Source of the DNA: an uncultured Alphaproteobacteria bacterium
GTDB taxonomy: Bacteria; Pseudomonadota; Alphaproteobacteria; CAAHEQ01; UBA3637
NCBI GenBank assembly: GCA_944392125.1
Contig: CALXVP010000005.1
Span: forward strand, 48,990 to 112,989
Reading direction: 5' to 3'
Length of the DNA: 64,000 nt
This document shows positions 26,138-36,327 of the stretch, one piece after another. The notes under the pieces are model-generated. The model was given only the letters and a program-made list of their open reading frames with translations. It did not search any database and was not told the origin of the DNA. The stretch's first letter is position 1. Each line of letters begins with the position of its first letter. Position numbers and translations under genes: made by a program.

Positions 26138-29100
26138 ATGCCAGAAAACAGAAGACAAAGCACCTCGGAACAATATATCAAAAAAAGCAATCGGAAACTG
26201 CTGTTCGGCGGAATATTGCTTTTATTTGTTTTTCTTATTGCACTAGCATTTATGTCTGAATCCAGACGGCGAGGAGGTGAGGAGTCTTCCATTAACTATG
26301 TGATAGAACCGATTGAAAGCGCACCTGCCAATACGGTTGAGGGCGATTTGTTTGCACGCGGAGATGCTAAATTAAGATTAGATCCGGCGCAAATTGATAT
26401 GAATAACGTGGTCATCGGTTCGCAAGTGGAGGCCATTTTAACACTGACGGCTGAAAATACGCCGATACAATTCTTAGGAATGGATTTGGCGGAAGAGCAA
26501 ACAGATGGATTTAGGTTGGAAACAACCTGTTCCTCGGATACTCCGATTGAAGTGGGTAATACATGCACTATTAAGGTCTTATGGAATCCTGTATCACTGC
26601 GTCAGTTGCAAAACAATTTAACGATTCGGTGGAAAGAATATTCGCAGACGGCATTTCGTGAACAAACATCGGTTGTGCAAATCAAAGCACAATCTACCGA
26701 TTCAAAAGACTGCGTTATTTGTGAAAACGTAAACGCGCAAGAAGCAAAAGAACCGCGGATGGCAATGGGTTTGAATGGCGAGTTATATGAGGTAGACGAT
26801 GAAGGCTACATCACATTGCCGGACGGCACACGTTTAAAAGTAACGGAGAACGGTGTTGTAACTGATGATCAAGGAAATATTGTTGCCGTTGTTGAACCGG
26901 AATACATCGCTTTGAATATGAATAATGAGTTAATGGGCAGTATATCCGATACAAATGAAGTGATTGGTGCAAACGGCGAGAAGTTCGGCAGAATGCTGGG
27001 TGATAAAACGATTGTTGATCCAAAATTAAATGTATTGGGAGCAGGGATTCCCGTTGTATCGGCTATCAATGCGCAAGGTAACGTTATCGGTAAGATGACG
27101 AAAGACGGAACGGTTGTTGATGGGCAAAATAAAGTTGTCGGAAAGGTTTGGGTAGACGGGCAAGTCTTCTCATTAGAGGGACAGCCGATGGGTTATGTGC
27201 GCCCATGGGGATTGGTCTCTGATTTTACGGGTAAAGTGCTTGGCGCTATTATTCCCGACGGAACGGTGATTGATGGTAAGAACAATACGTTGGGACGGAT
27301 TATGCCGAACGGGTTTGCTATCGGTAATCAAGGAGAACTTATCGGGGCGACAATTCCGATGGGTGTCGGTATCGGGCAAGGGTGTCAGCTGGCCGGTAAA
27401 GTATTGCTGAACGGTGATGTCAAAGATGCGTATGATCAGACCATGGGAAAGGTAATGCCGGACGGTTCGATCGTTAACGCATCCGGAGAGGAGTTAGGAG
27501 CTGTTATTCCGCAGGGATTGGTTATCAATGAGAAGGGCAAAGTTGTCGGCTTTATCAATTCCGAAGGAAAGGCCGTGAACGGAAAGGGTGCCGTTATCGG
27601 ATGCGTCAATCCGGACGGAACGGTTGTTGCCGGTAAGAAGTCCATCGGGGCCGTTATGGCGCGCGGGCATGTCATCGGGTATGGGTGCCAATCTGTCGGC
27701 TCAGCATTCCCGAATGGTGAAGTTTACGATAATACACTGAAATCTTTGGGCCGTGTGATGCCGGATCGCTTTGTGAGAAATAATGAAAATAAGATTATTG
27801 GTATTGTTGCATCACGTGGAGCAGCCGTGGCTGACGGTTGTCGTTTATTGGGTCTGGTATCATTAACCGGACAAGTTTTGGATATGCAAAATCAACCTGT
27901 CGGCTGTATGACACCTGAAAAAACGGTTATTAACACGGCGGGTGAGATAATCGGAAGCATTGCACCGAAAGGGAGTGTCTATGATCAAAACGGAGCGTTG
28001 CTCGGGCGTGTCGGTTTTGACGGGAAAGTCCGCGATAAGGAGGGAAATATTATTGGTTGCGTCAATCCGGACGGAACGGTAACGGATACGAGTGGCAAGT
28101 TAATCGGGGAAGTATCGCAACACGCGCCGGGTGTTATTGTTGATGGCTCCGGCAATCCGACGGGATGGAGCAAGGTCGGAAATAAAATTTTTGATATTAA
28201 CGGGAACGAAGTCGGTATTTTAAATAAAGATGGGGTAATTGTATCCGAAACGGGCAAATACGCCGGTTTTATTCCGAAAGACGGTCATATCTTCTCGCCT
28301 GACGGATTGATTTTAGGGCGTTATTCCTCCAAAGTAGGTTATGCCGTTAATCAAAATAATGAGCGATTTGCAAAAATTTTATTTGATATGACGGCAATTA
28401 GCGGTGATACGGGCGCTATCGTCGGGGCTTTGATTCCGGATAACACCGGTTTTGTTGATAAAAACGGCGGTTTTCTCGGTCAGGTTCAAATGGACGGGAC
28501 ATTGCGAAATAAGGATGGCTCGGTTATCGGAGCAATTCGTGCGGACGGAACCGTTATTGATAAAGATGGGAACATTATCGGCTTCAAAGTGATTGAGGGA
28601 AATGTTGCTACCGGAAACGGAGCGATTGTCGGAACGGTCGATTCAAAGGGTGCCGTTTTATCGGAAGCGAAAACGGAAATCGGGCATATTCTGGGGAACG
28701 GACTTGCCGTTTCATCCGATGGAAAGAAGTTAATCGGTGGCGTCGTTCCGCAATCGGCGTTGGCGATGGATGCACGCGGGTTGGTCGGCTATCTAAATAC
28801 CAAAGGAGAAGTGCAAGGACTTTCGGGTGAATATGTCGGTAAAGCCACCCCGTTCGGGCTTGTCCTTTCTGATGATGGGACGGTTGTTGCCAAATTGGTG
28901 CGATTGGGTGTTTTTGTTGATGAAAACGGGAAGACAGTCGGCTGGACATCGCTGGAAGGCACGTTGACGGGAACGGATAATAAACCGGCAGGCAAGATAA
29001 ATGTAAACGGTTTGGCATTTGATCGGATGAATAATTTACTGGGGAGTATGGTTAAGCGCGGTATGGTTATCGGGAAAAACGGTGAATTTATTTCTTCTGT

Positions 29101-32100
29101 TGCTGCCAATAACCGGATTTTGCAAAAAGATCGGTTGCTCGGTAGCGCAACAGCATCACCCTATATCTATACAACGGATAATGTGTTATTGGGTCGCTTG
29201 TTGCCGGCCGGTATTGCCATCGGAAATGACGGGCGGTTACTGGGCTGGACGCGCGGTGACGGCTCTATCGGTACGCAAAGCGAAACAGTCGGTTCCGTTT
29301 TGCTTGATAACAGAGTTGTAAATACCCGCGGTAATATTTTGGGATATTATATTCCGCTCGGCAGTGCGGCGTATGATAATGAGGGTAAAACCGTTGGAAT
29401 TATGAGTATCAATGGAACGATTATTTCGGTTGCCGGACAAACGCGCGGTGAGTTGCGGGGTGGTAATTATGTGGCACGCAACGGTGAAATAATTGGCCGA
29501 TTGGTGTCCGGTATGCCGTATGTCAGCAATAATTTGCTGGGAAAGACAAACGGATTGGCGCAGATGACGGGCGATGTTGTGACGGCCAGTAACGGCAAGT
29601 CGGTTGGCAGTATGATGATAAATGGCTCCGTTATCAATTTAGCACGGCAAGTAATCGGGAAGATGACGATATACGGGGTGCCTGTAACAAATGCACTTTC
29701 TCCGATCGGACAGGCATATTTGAACGGTCAGGTTGTTTCGCGGGCAAAAACGGAGGGTGTTATCAGCGGAACGCAAGCTGTTTATAACAGCGAAAACAGA
29801 ATCATCGGAAGCGTGTTGCCATTAGAAACCGTTATCGGAAAAACGGGCAACATTATCGGCCGACCGACAGGGACGCGTCAAATTGCAGACAGAACGGGTA
29901 AGCAAGTTGCCGTTCAAATGACATTCGGAACGGTATTGATGACGGATAACAGTTGGGTTGGCGGTGTAATGCCAAGCGGGACGGCCGTTAACGATAACGG
30001 TGAGCTGATTGGAACGATTTCCGGAGACGGGGTTGTGTTGGATAAAGAAGAGTTATTTGCCGGACGCGTGTTAGGTGATAGATCTGTGGTGACGGTTACG
30101 GATCGTGAGTTGTATAACACAATGCCGTATGGCGGTGCAATCACGGCACAGGGTTTGCCGTTAAGCTATCGCAATCGTGTGTTAGGGACAACGACTATCA
30201 ACGGTGATGTGGTAGATTACACCGGGGCTAAAACGAATCGAATTTTGGACGACGGAACAATCCTCGGTAAAAATGAACCGTTGGAGGGGGCTGTTTTGCC
30301 GTTTGTTCCTGCCGTAAATTACAATGGTGATTTGCTTGGCACATTGAACGGTAAAGGGCAAATCGTGTTGCCGAATGGCGAAGTAAGTGGCAAGGTTGCC
30401 GTGAACGAAACGGTGAAAGGGGCCGGCGAATATGAAATTATCGGAACCTTGATACCGAACAAAACAATTACGAACGATTGTAAAGTTGTGGGTGTCCCGG
30501 CATTAAACGGTCAGGTGATTGATGCGCGTGGAACGGTTGTTGGTCGCGTAACTCCCGATAAATGGGCCGTGAATGCTGCGGGCGAACGAATCGGACGCGT
30601 AACGCGAGTTGGTATTGTGGTTTCTCCGGATGGAACATACCTTGGTCGGACATTGCCTGATTCAACAGTTGTGGATACGGAGGGTATTTCTCTCGGTTGC
30701 GCCAGAAATGACGGAACGGTAGTGGATAATACGGGTAACATTATCGGTGGTGTGATTGAAAGAGGCCTGGTGTTGGGCAAAGACGGGAAACCGCTCGGAC
30801 GTGTTAGAGCAAACGGTTCGGTCGTTGATGCAAGAGGTAATGAAATCGGAAATGTGCGGGCTGACGGAATGGTTGTAGATGCCGATGGGAATGTGATTGC
30901 ACATGCCGTATCGCGCGATCGTGAAATTCTGTTTGATGAAAATGGAAACGTTAAGGGCATTTTCGGCGCTGATGGCACTTTCTATGATACAAAAACCGGC
31001 AAGCCTGTATTCCGAATTGATAAAGACGGGAATGTGTATGATGCCGAGAATAATATCATCGGCCGATACAAAAATGGCGAATTTGTGGATACAAAAGGCA
31101 ACGCATTAGACGGCATGACAGTATTGCTTGATAAAAACGGCAAAGCATTCGGAATTGTGTCGGGGTGCGATGTGTTAAATTCCTACGGTGAAAAAATCGG
31201 CACAATTTTGGCAAACGGCAATGTTGTAGATTTAAACGGCAGTGTATTTGCCAGAATTTTGGGCGACGGAACGATTTTACAAGACGGGAAAGTTTTAGGA
31301 AAAGTTGCCGGCACAAATCCGCGTTTAGATAGATGCGGTATTCAAACGCAAGTAACGCCAGCAACGCAAATTGTGGGGCGTATGGATAAAAACGGAAATC
31401 TTTATGACAAATACGGCAATTTAATCGGTCGTATTGATGAAAAGGGAAATATTTATGATAAAGATGGTAATTTAATCGGCCGAGTGGGTACAGATGGCAA
31501 TATCTATGATGCCGAGGGTAATTTAATCGGATATGTTGATAAAGACGGAAACGTTCACTTATACGATGGCGCCGAACTGGGTGGTATGAAAGCGGACGGT
31601 AGTGTCGGAACAGGTGAGAGCATTGTCGGCACGATGGATGCAAACGGGAATATCTATGATATGAACGGTAATTTGATCGGTCGTGTTGATTCAAACGGAA
31701 ATATTTATGATAAAGACGGTAATTTAATCGGTCGTGTTGATGAAAACGGCATTATTTATGATAAAAACGGCAATCCGATTGGTTATATTGATAAAGATGG
31801 CAATGTTCATTTGTATGACGGAAAGTCATTAGGTTCACTCAGTGCTACAGCCTCAACGGGAGGCATTGCCGGACGTGCCATTTATATCGGTAATCAAAAA
31901 TATGCTGTTTCGGATAAGGGCTCCATTGTGAACAGCGACGGAACGATTATCGGTTACATGGGCGAGGATGGTAAGCCGTATACGCTGGACAATCGTGTAT
32001 TGACGGCCAGCGGAGATGTGACGGGACGTTCGCGTCCGAATGTCTATCAACGTCCGAAAGTTTCACAAGAGCAGGTAGAGGAGATGAAAAATCTCTTGAC

Positions 32101-33196
32101 GCAAAAGCGCCAAAGCATGCGCGCCGGAATTAAGAATGTTATTAAACCGGATGGGCGGATATTGGCCAAAGGAAAGCCTCAACAAGCGTCTGATTGGGGC
32201 GATGAATTTAAGACGGTATCATCTTGGCCGGTGGATATGTCTCGAATGATTTTACAAGATAAAGCCATTCCGGCGGTTATTGTGCGTTCTATCGATTCGC
32301 GCTATAAGGATGTCCCCGTAACGGCGATTGTGGAAAGAAATATCTATTCTGAACAAGGGCGGAACATTTTGATACCGGCAGGTAGTCGAGTTATCGGTAA
32401 GATGACGGGAAGCCCCGGCCAAGATAAAGTGGCCAAGATGGAAATTTCGTGGTCGCGCTTGATTCGTCCGGATGGTGGTATGTTTAAATTCACGGCAACA
32501 TCGGGTGATGCGCAAGGTCGCGGTGGTGTGGCAGCGTATTTGGATGATCAGTTGATTACGAAATACGGTAAACCTGTGATGACATCTGTGGTAACATCGG
32601 CGGTTTCCTACATGATGGCTGCTAATGATGACTACACGGTTAATAACGAATCGGATACAACAACGCAAAGTGCCAAATCGCAAGCGGCTGCCGATGCGCG
32701 TGAGAACTTCATTGATTCCATGCAACAAATCTTTGATCAGTTGATTTCGGAAGCAACAAGTGTGCCACCGGTTGTATTTGTCCCATCGGGCACACGGGTG
32801 ACGATTTTCTCGACAACGGATTTGTGGTTGCGTTCGGCAGATGATGATGTGAGCGATTATGAAAAAGAAAACGGCCCGGATACAACCGAAGCGCAAAAAC
32901 CGGATACGGGTTCATGGATTGATAACCGCATACAACCGAGCGATACGGCAGATGATGCGGATGAATCGGAGGATAATTCGCAAAGCAAGCAAAAAGGCTC
33001 CGATTCAGAGGAAGTTGTTGATTACTATGCCCCTGACGATTCATATAAGAAACGTTCCGGGTTGGATGAAGAACAGCCGACAAGCGGAAATGATGCCGTG
33101 TATGACGGTAGCAGTGAGACGGGTGAAGTTTCATTAAAGGATCGCACGGTAACACCGGTGTTGCCGAAAACAGGCACTGTCGGGCGGTTATTTTAG
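26138..33196 (+). CDS. virB10: Giant VirB10/TrbI-type core protein with ~100 repeats
   Basis: 2352 residues, about five times a usual VirB10. Order: cytosolic N-terminus; one membrane helix (~21-40, LLFGGILLLFVFLIALAF); an Ig-like domain of the ASH/Hydin type (~70-190) with two cysteines (ETTCSSDTP, GNTCTIKVLWNP); a repeat region (~207-1965) of 17-residue units like GAIIPDGTVIDGKNNTL; a linker; the VirB10/TrbI C-terminal domain (~2028-2235) with RNILIPAGSRVIGKMTG, DQLITKYGKPVMTSVV and VPSGTRVTIFSTTDLWL; and an acidic tail. VirB10 spans inner membrane to outer-membrane pore. Large repeat inserts in this protein are known in CagY (Helicobacter) and DotG (Legionella), but their repeats differ. 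The late repeats (DKDGNIYDKDGNLIGR) resemble, from memory, the fungal DUF3659 type and could bind calcium; both points are inference. Confidence 0.9.
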   Translation: MPENRRQSTSEQYIKKSNRKLLFGGILLLFVFLIALAFMSESRRRGGEESSINYVIEPIESAPANTVEGDLFARGDAKLRLDPAQIDMNNVVIGSQVEAILTLTAENTPIQFLGMDLAEEQTDGFRLETTCSSDTPIEVGNTCTIKVLWNPVSLRQLQNNLTIRWKEYSQTAFREQTSVVQIKAQSTDSKDCVICENVNAQEAKEPRMAMGLNGELYEVDDEGYITLPDGTRLKVTENGVVTDDQGNIVAVVEPEYIALNMNNELMGSISDTNEVIGANGEKFGRMLGDKTIVDPKLNVLGAGIPVVSAINAQGNVIGKMTKDGTVVDGQNKVVGKVWVDGQVFSLEGQPMGYVRPWGLVSDFTGKVLGAIIPDGTVIDGKNNTLGRIMPNGFAIGNQGELIGATIPMGVGIGQGCQLAGKVLLNGDVKDAYDQTMGKVMPDGSIVNASGEELGAVIPQGLVINEKGKVVGFINSEGKAVNGKGAVIGCVNPDGTVVAGKKSIGAVMARGHVIGYGCQSVGSAFPNGEVYDNTLKSLGRVMPDRFVRNNENKIIGIVASRGAAVADGCRLLGLVSLTGQVLDMQNQPVGCMTPEKTVINTAGEIIGSIAPKGSVYDQNGALLGRVGFDGKVRDKEGNIIGCVNPDGTVTDTSGKLIGEVSQHAPGVIVDGSGNPTGWSKVGNKIFDINGNEVGILNKDGVIVSETGKYAGFIPKDGHIFSPDGLILGRYSSKVGYAVNQNNERFAKILFDMTAISGDTGAIVGALIPDNTGFVDKNGGFLGQVQMDGTLRNKDGSVIGAIRADGTVIDKDGNIIGFKVIEGNVATGNGAIVGTVDSKGAVLSEAKTEIGHILGNGLAVSSDGKKLIGGVVPQSALAMDARGLVGYLNTKGEVQGLSGEYVGKATPFGLVLSDDGTVVAKLVRLGVFVDENGKTVGWTSLEGTLTGTDNKPAGKINVNGLAFDRMNNLLGSMVKRGMVIGKNGEFISSVAANNRILQKDRLLGSATASPYIYTTDNVLLGRLLPAGIAIGNDGRLLGWTRGDGSIGTQSETVGSVLLDNRVVNTRGNILGYYIPLGSAAYDNEGKTVGIMSINGTIISVAGQTRGELRGGNYVARNGEIIGRLVSGMPYVSNNLLGKTNGLAQMTGDVVTASNGKSVGSMMINGSVINLARQVIGKMTIYGVPVTNALSPIGQAYLNGQVVSRAKTEGVISGTQAVYNSENRIIGSVLPLETVIGKTGNIIGRPTGTRQIADRTGKQVAVQMTFGTVLMTDNSWVGGVMPSGTAVNDNGELIGTISGDGVVLDKEELFAGRVLGDRSVVTVTDRELYNTMPYGGAITAQGLPLSYRNRVLGTTTINGDVVDYTGAKTNRILDDGTILGKNEPLEGAVLPFVPAVNYNGDLLGTLNGKGQIVLPNGEVSGKVAVNETVKGAGEYEIIGTLIPNKTITNDCKVVGVPALNGQVIDARGTVVGRVTPDKWAVNAAGERIGRVTRVGIVVSPDGTYLGRTLPDSTVVDTEGISLGCARNDGTVVDNTGNIIGGVIERGLVLGKDGKPLGRVRANGSVVDARGNEIGNVRADGMVVDADGNVIAHAVSRDREILFDENGNVKGIFGADGTFYDTKTGKPVFRIDKDGNVYDAENNIIGRYKNGEFVDTKGNALDGMTVLLDKNGKAFGIVSGCDVLNSYGEKIGTILANGNVVDLNGSVFARILGDGTILQDGKVLGKVAGTNPRLDRCGIQTQVTPATQIVGRMDKNGNLYDKYGNLIGRIDEKGNIYDKDGNLIGRVGTDGNIYDAEGNLIGYVDKDGNVHLYDGAELGGMKADGSVGTGESIVGTMDANGNIYDMNGNLIGRVDSNGNIYDKDGNLIGRVDENGIIYDKNGNPIGYIDKDGNVHLYDGKSLGSLSATASTGGIAGRAIYIGNQKYAVSDKGSIVNSDGTIIGYMGEDGKPYTLDNRVLTASGDVTGRSRPNVYQRPKVSQEQVEEMKNLLTQKRQSMRAGIKNVIKPDGRILAKGKPQQASDWGDEFKTVSSWPVDMSRMILQDKAIPAVIVRSIDSRYKDVPVTAIVERNIYSEQGRNILIPAGSRVIGKMTGSPGQDKVAKMEISWSRLIRPDGGMFKFTATSGDAQGRGGVAAYLDDQLITKYGKPVMTSVVTSAVSYMMAANDDYTVNNESDTTTQSAKSQAAADARENFIDSMQQIFDQLISEATSVPPVVFVPSGTRVTIFSTTDLWLRSADDDVSDYEKENGPDTTEAQKPDTGSWIDNRIQPSDTADDADESEDNSQSKQKGSDSEEVVDYYAPDDSYKKRSGLDEEQPTSGNDAVYDGSSETGEVSLKDRTVTPVLPKTGTVGRLF
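26760..32030 (+). repeat. Array of ~100 degenerate 51-bp (17-residue) repeats in virB10
   Basis: Protein-level period of 17 residues with the pattern G-x-[IV]-x-x-[DN]-G-x-[VA]-x-[DG]-x-x-[GN]-x-x-[IL]. Most units are diverged at DNA level; those after 31380 are much more alike. Boundaries and copy number are estimates by eye. Confidence 0.8.
31382..31885 (+). repeat. 252-bp higher-order duplication at the end of the virB10 repeats
   Basis: Two successive blocks of 84 codons, starting at ATGGAT 31382 and 31634, share the same order of units: three NIYD-GNLIGR units followed by DKDGNVHLYDG. The similarity extends to the nucleotides, implying a recent duplication or gene conversion. Confidence 0.75.
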
Positions 33197-33346
33197 GTAA
33201 AGCCTGTTGCGGGCAGATTGGGTAAGCCATACTTTTATAATTACCCACTACCCGAAACGGGAGGAGAGCAAAAAAAACGCACAGAAGTAAAAGGGAGCCG
33301 GTAAGAGGAGATTGTATTTACACGGCTGAGCAAAGAGAGGGGAAGT

Positions 33347-34336
33347 ATGGGCGAATTATCGATTAAAGATACGTATAAGGTGTTAGAGTCGGCATTGCGT
33401 CCGCTTTCCTACTGGTATAATCAAGATAATGTTGAAGAAGTTGCGGTTGATTGCCCGGGCGGTATTTGGTTGCGCTTGCGCGGGAAGCATACTTATCCGT
33501 GGCATTATTATGAGGATCCGAAGTTAACGCGCGAGTATTTAAATAATATCTTATACATTATTGCAAATACGTATGATTATGCTTTTGATCCCGAGCAGGG
33601 CACGCCCGTAGTGTATGCAACCTTGCCGGGCGGACACCGTTTTACGGGTATTGCCGGACGCAATGTAATGTATGATAATAATGATTTAACGGGCGGGGTG
33701 GCATTAGCCATTCGTGTTTATAAAGAAGATTTATCTATTACCATGGGCGATTTCGGATTAAATGAAGGTGGTAGATTACGTCCGCTCAATAAATTAAAGC
33801 AAGTGGAAGATCCCGATGATCCGTATGATAGATTGTTGCTGTCCATTAAACGGGGAGATCATGTTTTAGTGAGCGGTGCAACGGCAACGGGTAAAACAAC
33901 ATTTTTAAACAATTTAATTCGTTTGTTAGATCCGCATAAACGCATTTTAACGATTGAAGATACGCGCGAATTAATTGTGCCACATAAAAATCGGGTGCAT
34001 ATAGTTTTACCACGGACGGAGTTGACGAATAAATTTGATTATAAGCGGGTGATTGACTTGGCTGTTCGGTTTACGCCGGATGCCATTATCGGTGGTGAAA
34101 TTTCCACGTCAAATGCCGGGGCTATCTGGGAGTTAATGGGGTCTGGGCATGATAACTGTTTTGCAACCATTCACGCCGAAAGTCCGGAAGCCGCCTATAA
34201 AGCTTTTATCGGGCGGATTTTGCATACGTACCCGACAACCGATCGTGAAAAAACGTATCGTGAAATGAAAGAAAAATTGCGGGTTGTGCAAATCAATCGC
34301 GACGGAAACATCCGTGCCGTGACGGCTGTTACTTGA
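33347..34336 (+). CDS. virB11: VirB11 secretion ATPase
   Basis: 329 residues, a hexameric traffic ATPase of the T4SS at the cytosolic face of the inner membrane. The N-terminal domain (EEVAVDCPGGIWLRLRG) is followed by Walker A (SGATATGKTTF, ~173-183), the Asp box (LTIEDTRELIVPHKNRVHI), Walker B (DAIIGGEIST, ~245-252) and the His box (CFATIHAESPEAAYKA, ~268). All catalytic motifs are present. GAGGGGAAG precedes the ATG. It is the last gene of the locus; no VirB4 or VirD4 follows. Confidence 0.92.
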   Translation: MGELSIKDTYKVLESALRPLSYWYNQDNVEEVAVDCPGGIWLRLRGKHTYPWHYYEDPKLTREYLNNILYIIANTYDYAFDPEQGTPVVYATLPGGHRFTGIAGRNVMYDNNDLTGGVALAIRVYKEDLSITMGDFGLNEGGRLRPLNKLKQVEDPDDPYDRLLLSIKRGDHVLVSGATATGKTTFLNNLIRLLDPHKRILTIEDTRELIVPHKNRVHIVLPRTELTNKFDYKRVIDLAVRFTPDAIIGGEISTSNAGAIWELMGSGHDNCFATIHAESPEAAYKAFIGRILHTYPTTDREKTYREMKEKLRVVQINRDGNIRAVTAVT

Positions 34337-34626
34337 TTCCTTGCTGTTGTGTGGTTTTTCAAGCCGTCCATTTTTTATTTAACTTATTTGCCAAAGAAAG
34401 AAATGTAAACCGTTGTTCGGAAAATATTATGTTTGTTTCGCTTGATGATGAAAATCGCCCGAAAATGGCATAAACAAAACAGGGTGAATATAGAGGTTTT
34501 AAGCATATATAACGCCTGCATTTATCAGAATAAATAAAAAGTTCCGTTAAAGCGCCGAGACTGGCGGGTGCCTCCGATGATGACGCTTTTGGATAATGAC
34601 GATTATGCACTTTTGATAGGTTGCTT

Positions 34627-36231
34627 TCAGTGAACGGTAATCCGATTTTCAAAAGGGGAAAATTTATAATCGGCGCGTTGCATTTGTTGTTTAAGCAACT
34701 GCCGTAATGAGGAATGGATTTCTTGCGCTTTGGGCTGTTCGGGATAGCCATCGCCACCGCGAGCCAAAAAAGAGGCCATCACAACCGGATAACTTTCATT
34801 CAAATGAAGCGGTTCGCCGTTATGTAAAACAGTGGTAACTTTTTTTGTCAGCGGATTGAAGGTATAAGAAAGTCCGGCTGTTTGTAAAAAGGCATTTGTG
34901 CGTTGGTCGGGGATATAATCGCGCAAGCCGATTTCCAGATAAGATACAATTTCTTTTCCCGTTAAATTAACAATAACGGCGCTTGAATCAAACGGATAAC
35001 TTTGCACGAGTTGCCCATAGCGGATTGTGCCTTTCGGCAATCCTGCCCGAATACCGCCCGCATTTAAAAAAGCCATCTTTGCCGAGGGAACGGCTTGCAA
35101 TAATGTATCGGTCAATACTTCGCCAATCTGGCATTCTTCGGAACAAAAAGCCGTATTTTTTGTCAGCAAAACGGAACGCGGGGATACCGTTACTACTTCA
35201 TCTAATTGGTTCTGAAGGGATTGTTCAACGGCTTCAATTTCATTTTTCATCACATTATCGGGTGGAACGGTGGTATTTATTTGTTGCGTATCACCCTTGT
35301 AGGAAAGAATTTCCCCGTTTTGGTTAAATTCAACGGTGAGTTGCCCCGCATATTCGCCCCCGTAACCGGCGGAAACAATTAACACGGGTTGTCCGCTTTT
35401 ATTTTGCACTACGGTCGGATATCTGCCTTGAACATTTGGAAATACCGGATTATTTGAAAGCAATGTGTGCGTATGTCCGCCGACGATGATATCAATATCT
35501 TGCGACAAGTTGGCCAGTGACTTATCGGCCTCAAAGCCGATATGTGAAAGCACAATAATAACGGAAACTCCTTTATTTTTTAAACGCGCTGTTTCGGCTT
35601 GCACGGATGATAATAACGGACGCAAACGAATTTCCTTTGCAAAAGCGGACTGGGTTTTCATTTCGTCCGTCAGCAATCCGATGACGCCTATTTTTTGTTC
35701 TCCGCGACGAATGATGACGGATTTCATAATCGTTTGCGCCAGCGGGGAATCTTGCGGAAAAATCACATTGGATACGATAACGGGAGATTTTATAAGCGTC
35801 ATCATTTTTTCAATCTCGGATAATCCATCATCAAACTCATGGTTGCCGAGCGTAACGGCATCATATTTCATTTCGTTGAATAAACGAATAATGTTTTCTC
35901 CTTTTTGCAGAGAGTAAAAAACGGTGCCCGAAAATCTATCTCCGGCGTCTAAAAGAATCATATCGGGATAATGTTGCCGATACTGATTCACAAGCGTTTT
36001 TAATCGGGCAAATCCGCCGAGACATGCCGGTTGCTCATAATCACACGTTCGGTTATCGCTGTTAAACGGAATAAGATGGGCATGTAAATCATTCGTATGC
36101 ATGAGATGCAATGTAAAACGGACGTTTTCTTTTTCTTGCTGATTTCCATGCCAAATCCCGATACCGCCACAAAGGCAAAGCAAAACAATGAGAAACACGG
36201 AGAGCAAAATTTTGCGATATGAACGAATCAT
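34627..36231 (-). CDS. Secreted or membrane-anchored 5'-nucleotidase / metallophosphatase (UshA family)
   Basis: 534 residues, opposite strand to virB11 and convergent with it. A hydrophobic N-terminus (residues ~8-27) is a signal peptide or anchor. The two-metal phosphoesterase motifs are complete: HTNDLHAH, DAGDRFSG, GNHEFD and GGHTHT. The C-terminal nucleotidase domain has FLNAGGIRAGLPKGTIRYG and the GDGYP-type ending for nucleoside stacking. It probably releases phosphate and nucleosides from extracellular nucleotides, useful for a host-associated cell. UDP-sugar hydrolase or 2',3'-cyclic phosphodiesterase activity cannot be excluded. Confidence 0.85.
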   Translation of the reverse strand: MIRSYRKILLSVFLIVLLCLCGGIGIWHGNQQEKENVRFTLHLMHTNDLHAHLIPFNSDNRTCDYEQPACLGGFARLKTLVNQYRQHYPDMILLDAGDRFSGTVFYSLQKGENIIRLFNEMKYDAVTLGNHEFDDGLSEIEKMMTLIKSPVIVSNVIFPQDSPLAQTIMKSVIIRRGEQKIGVIGLLTDEMKTQSAFAKEIRLRPLLSSVQAETARLKNKGVSVIIVLSHIGFEADKSLANLSQDIDIIVGGHTHTLLSNNPVFPNVQGRYPTVVQNKSGQPVLIVSAGYGGEYAGQLTVEFNQNGEILSYKGDTQQINTTVPPDNVMKNEIEAVEQSLQNQLDEVVTVSPRSVLLTKNTAFCSEECQIGEVLTDTLLQAVPSAKMAFLNAGGIRAGLPKGTIRYGQLVQSYPFDSSAVIVNLTGKEIVSYLEIGLRDYIPDQRTNAFLQTAGLSYTFNPLTKKVTTVLHNGEPLHLNESYPVVMASFLARGGDGYPEQPKAQEIHSSLRQLLKQQMQRADYKFSPFENRITVH

Positions 36232-36327
36232 GTGCTAATCCTTTATGCATTTGTTATTAGGTGAGAATAAGGTTATATGCGAAAATCAGAGATTTTGCAA
36301 GTTGCTTTTTGAATGAGTGGGTAAAGA

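Noticed and set aside
26760..32030. Possible CRISPR-like repeat array
   Set aside because: The repeats are coding, 51-bp periodic, diverged and in a single open frame; there are no unique spacers or cas genes.
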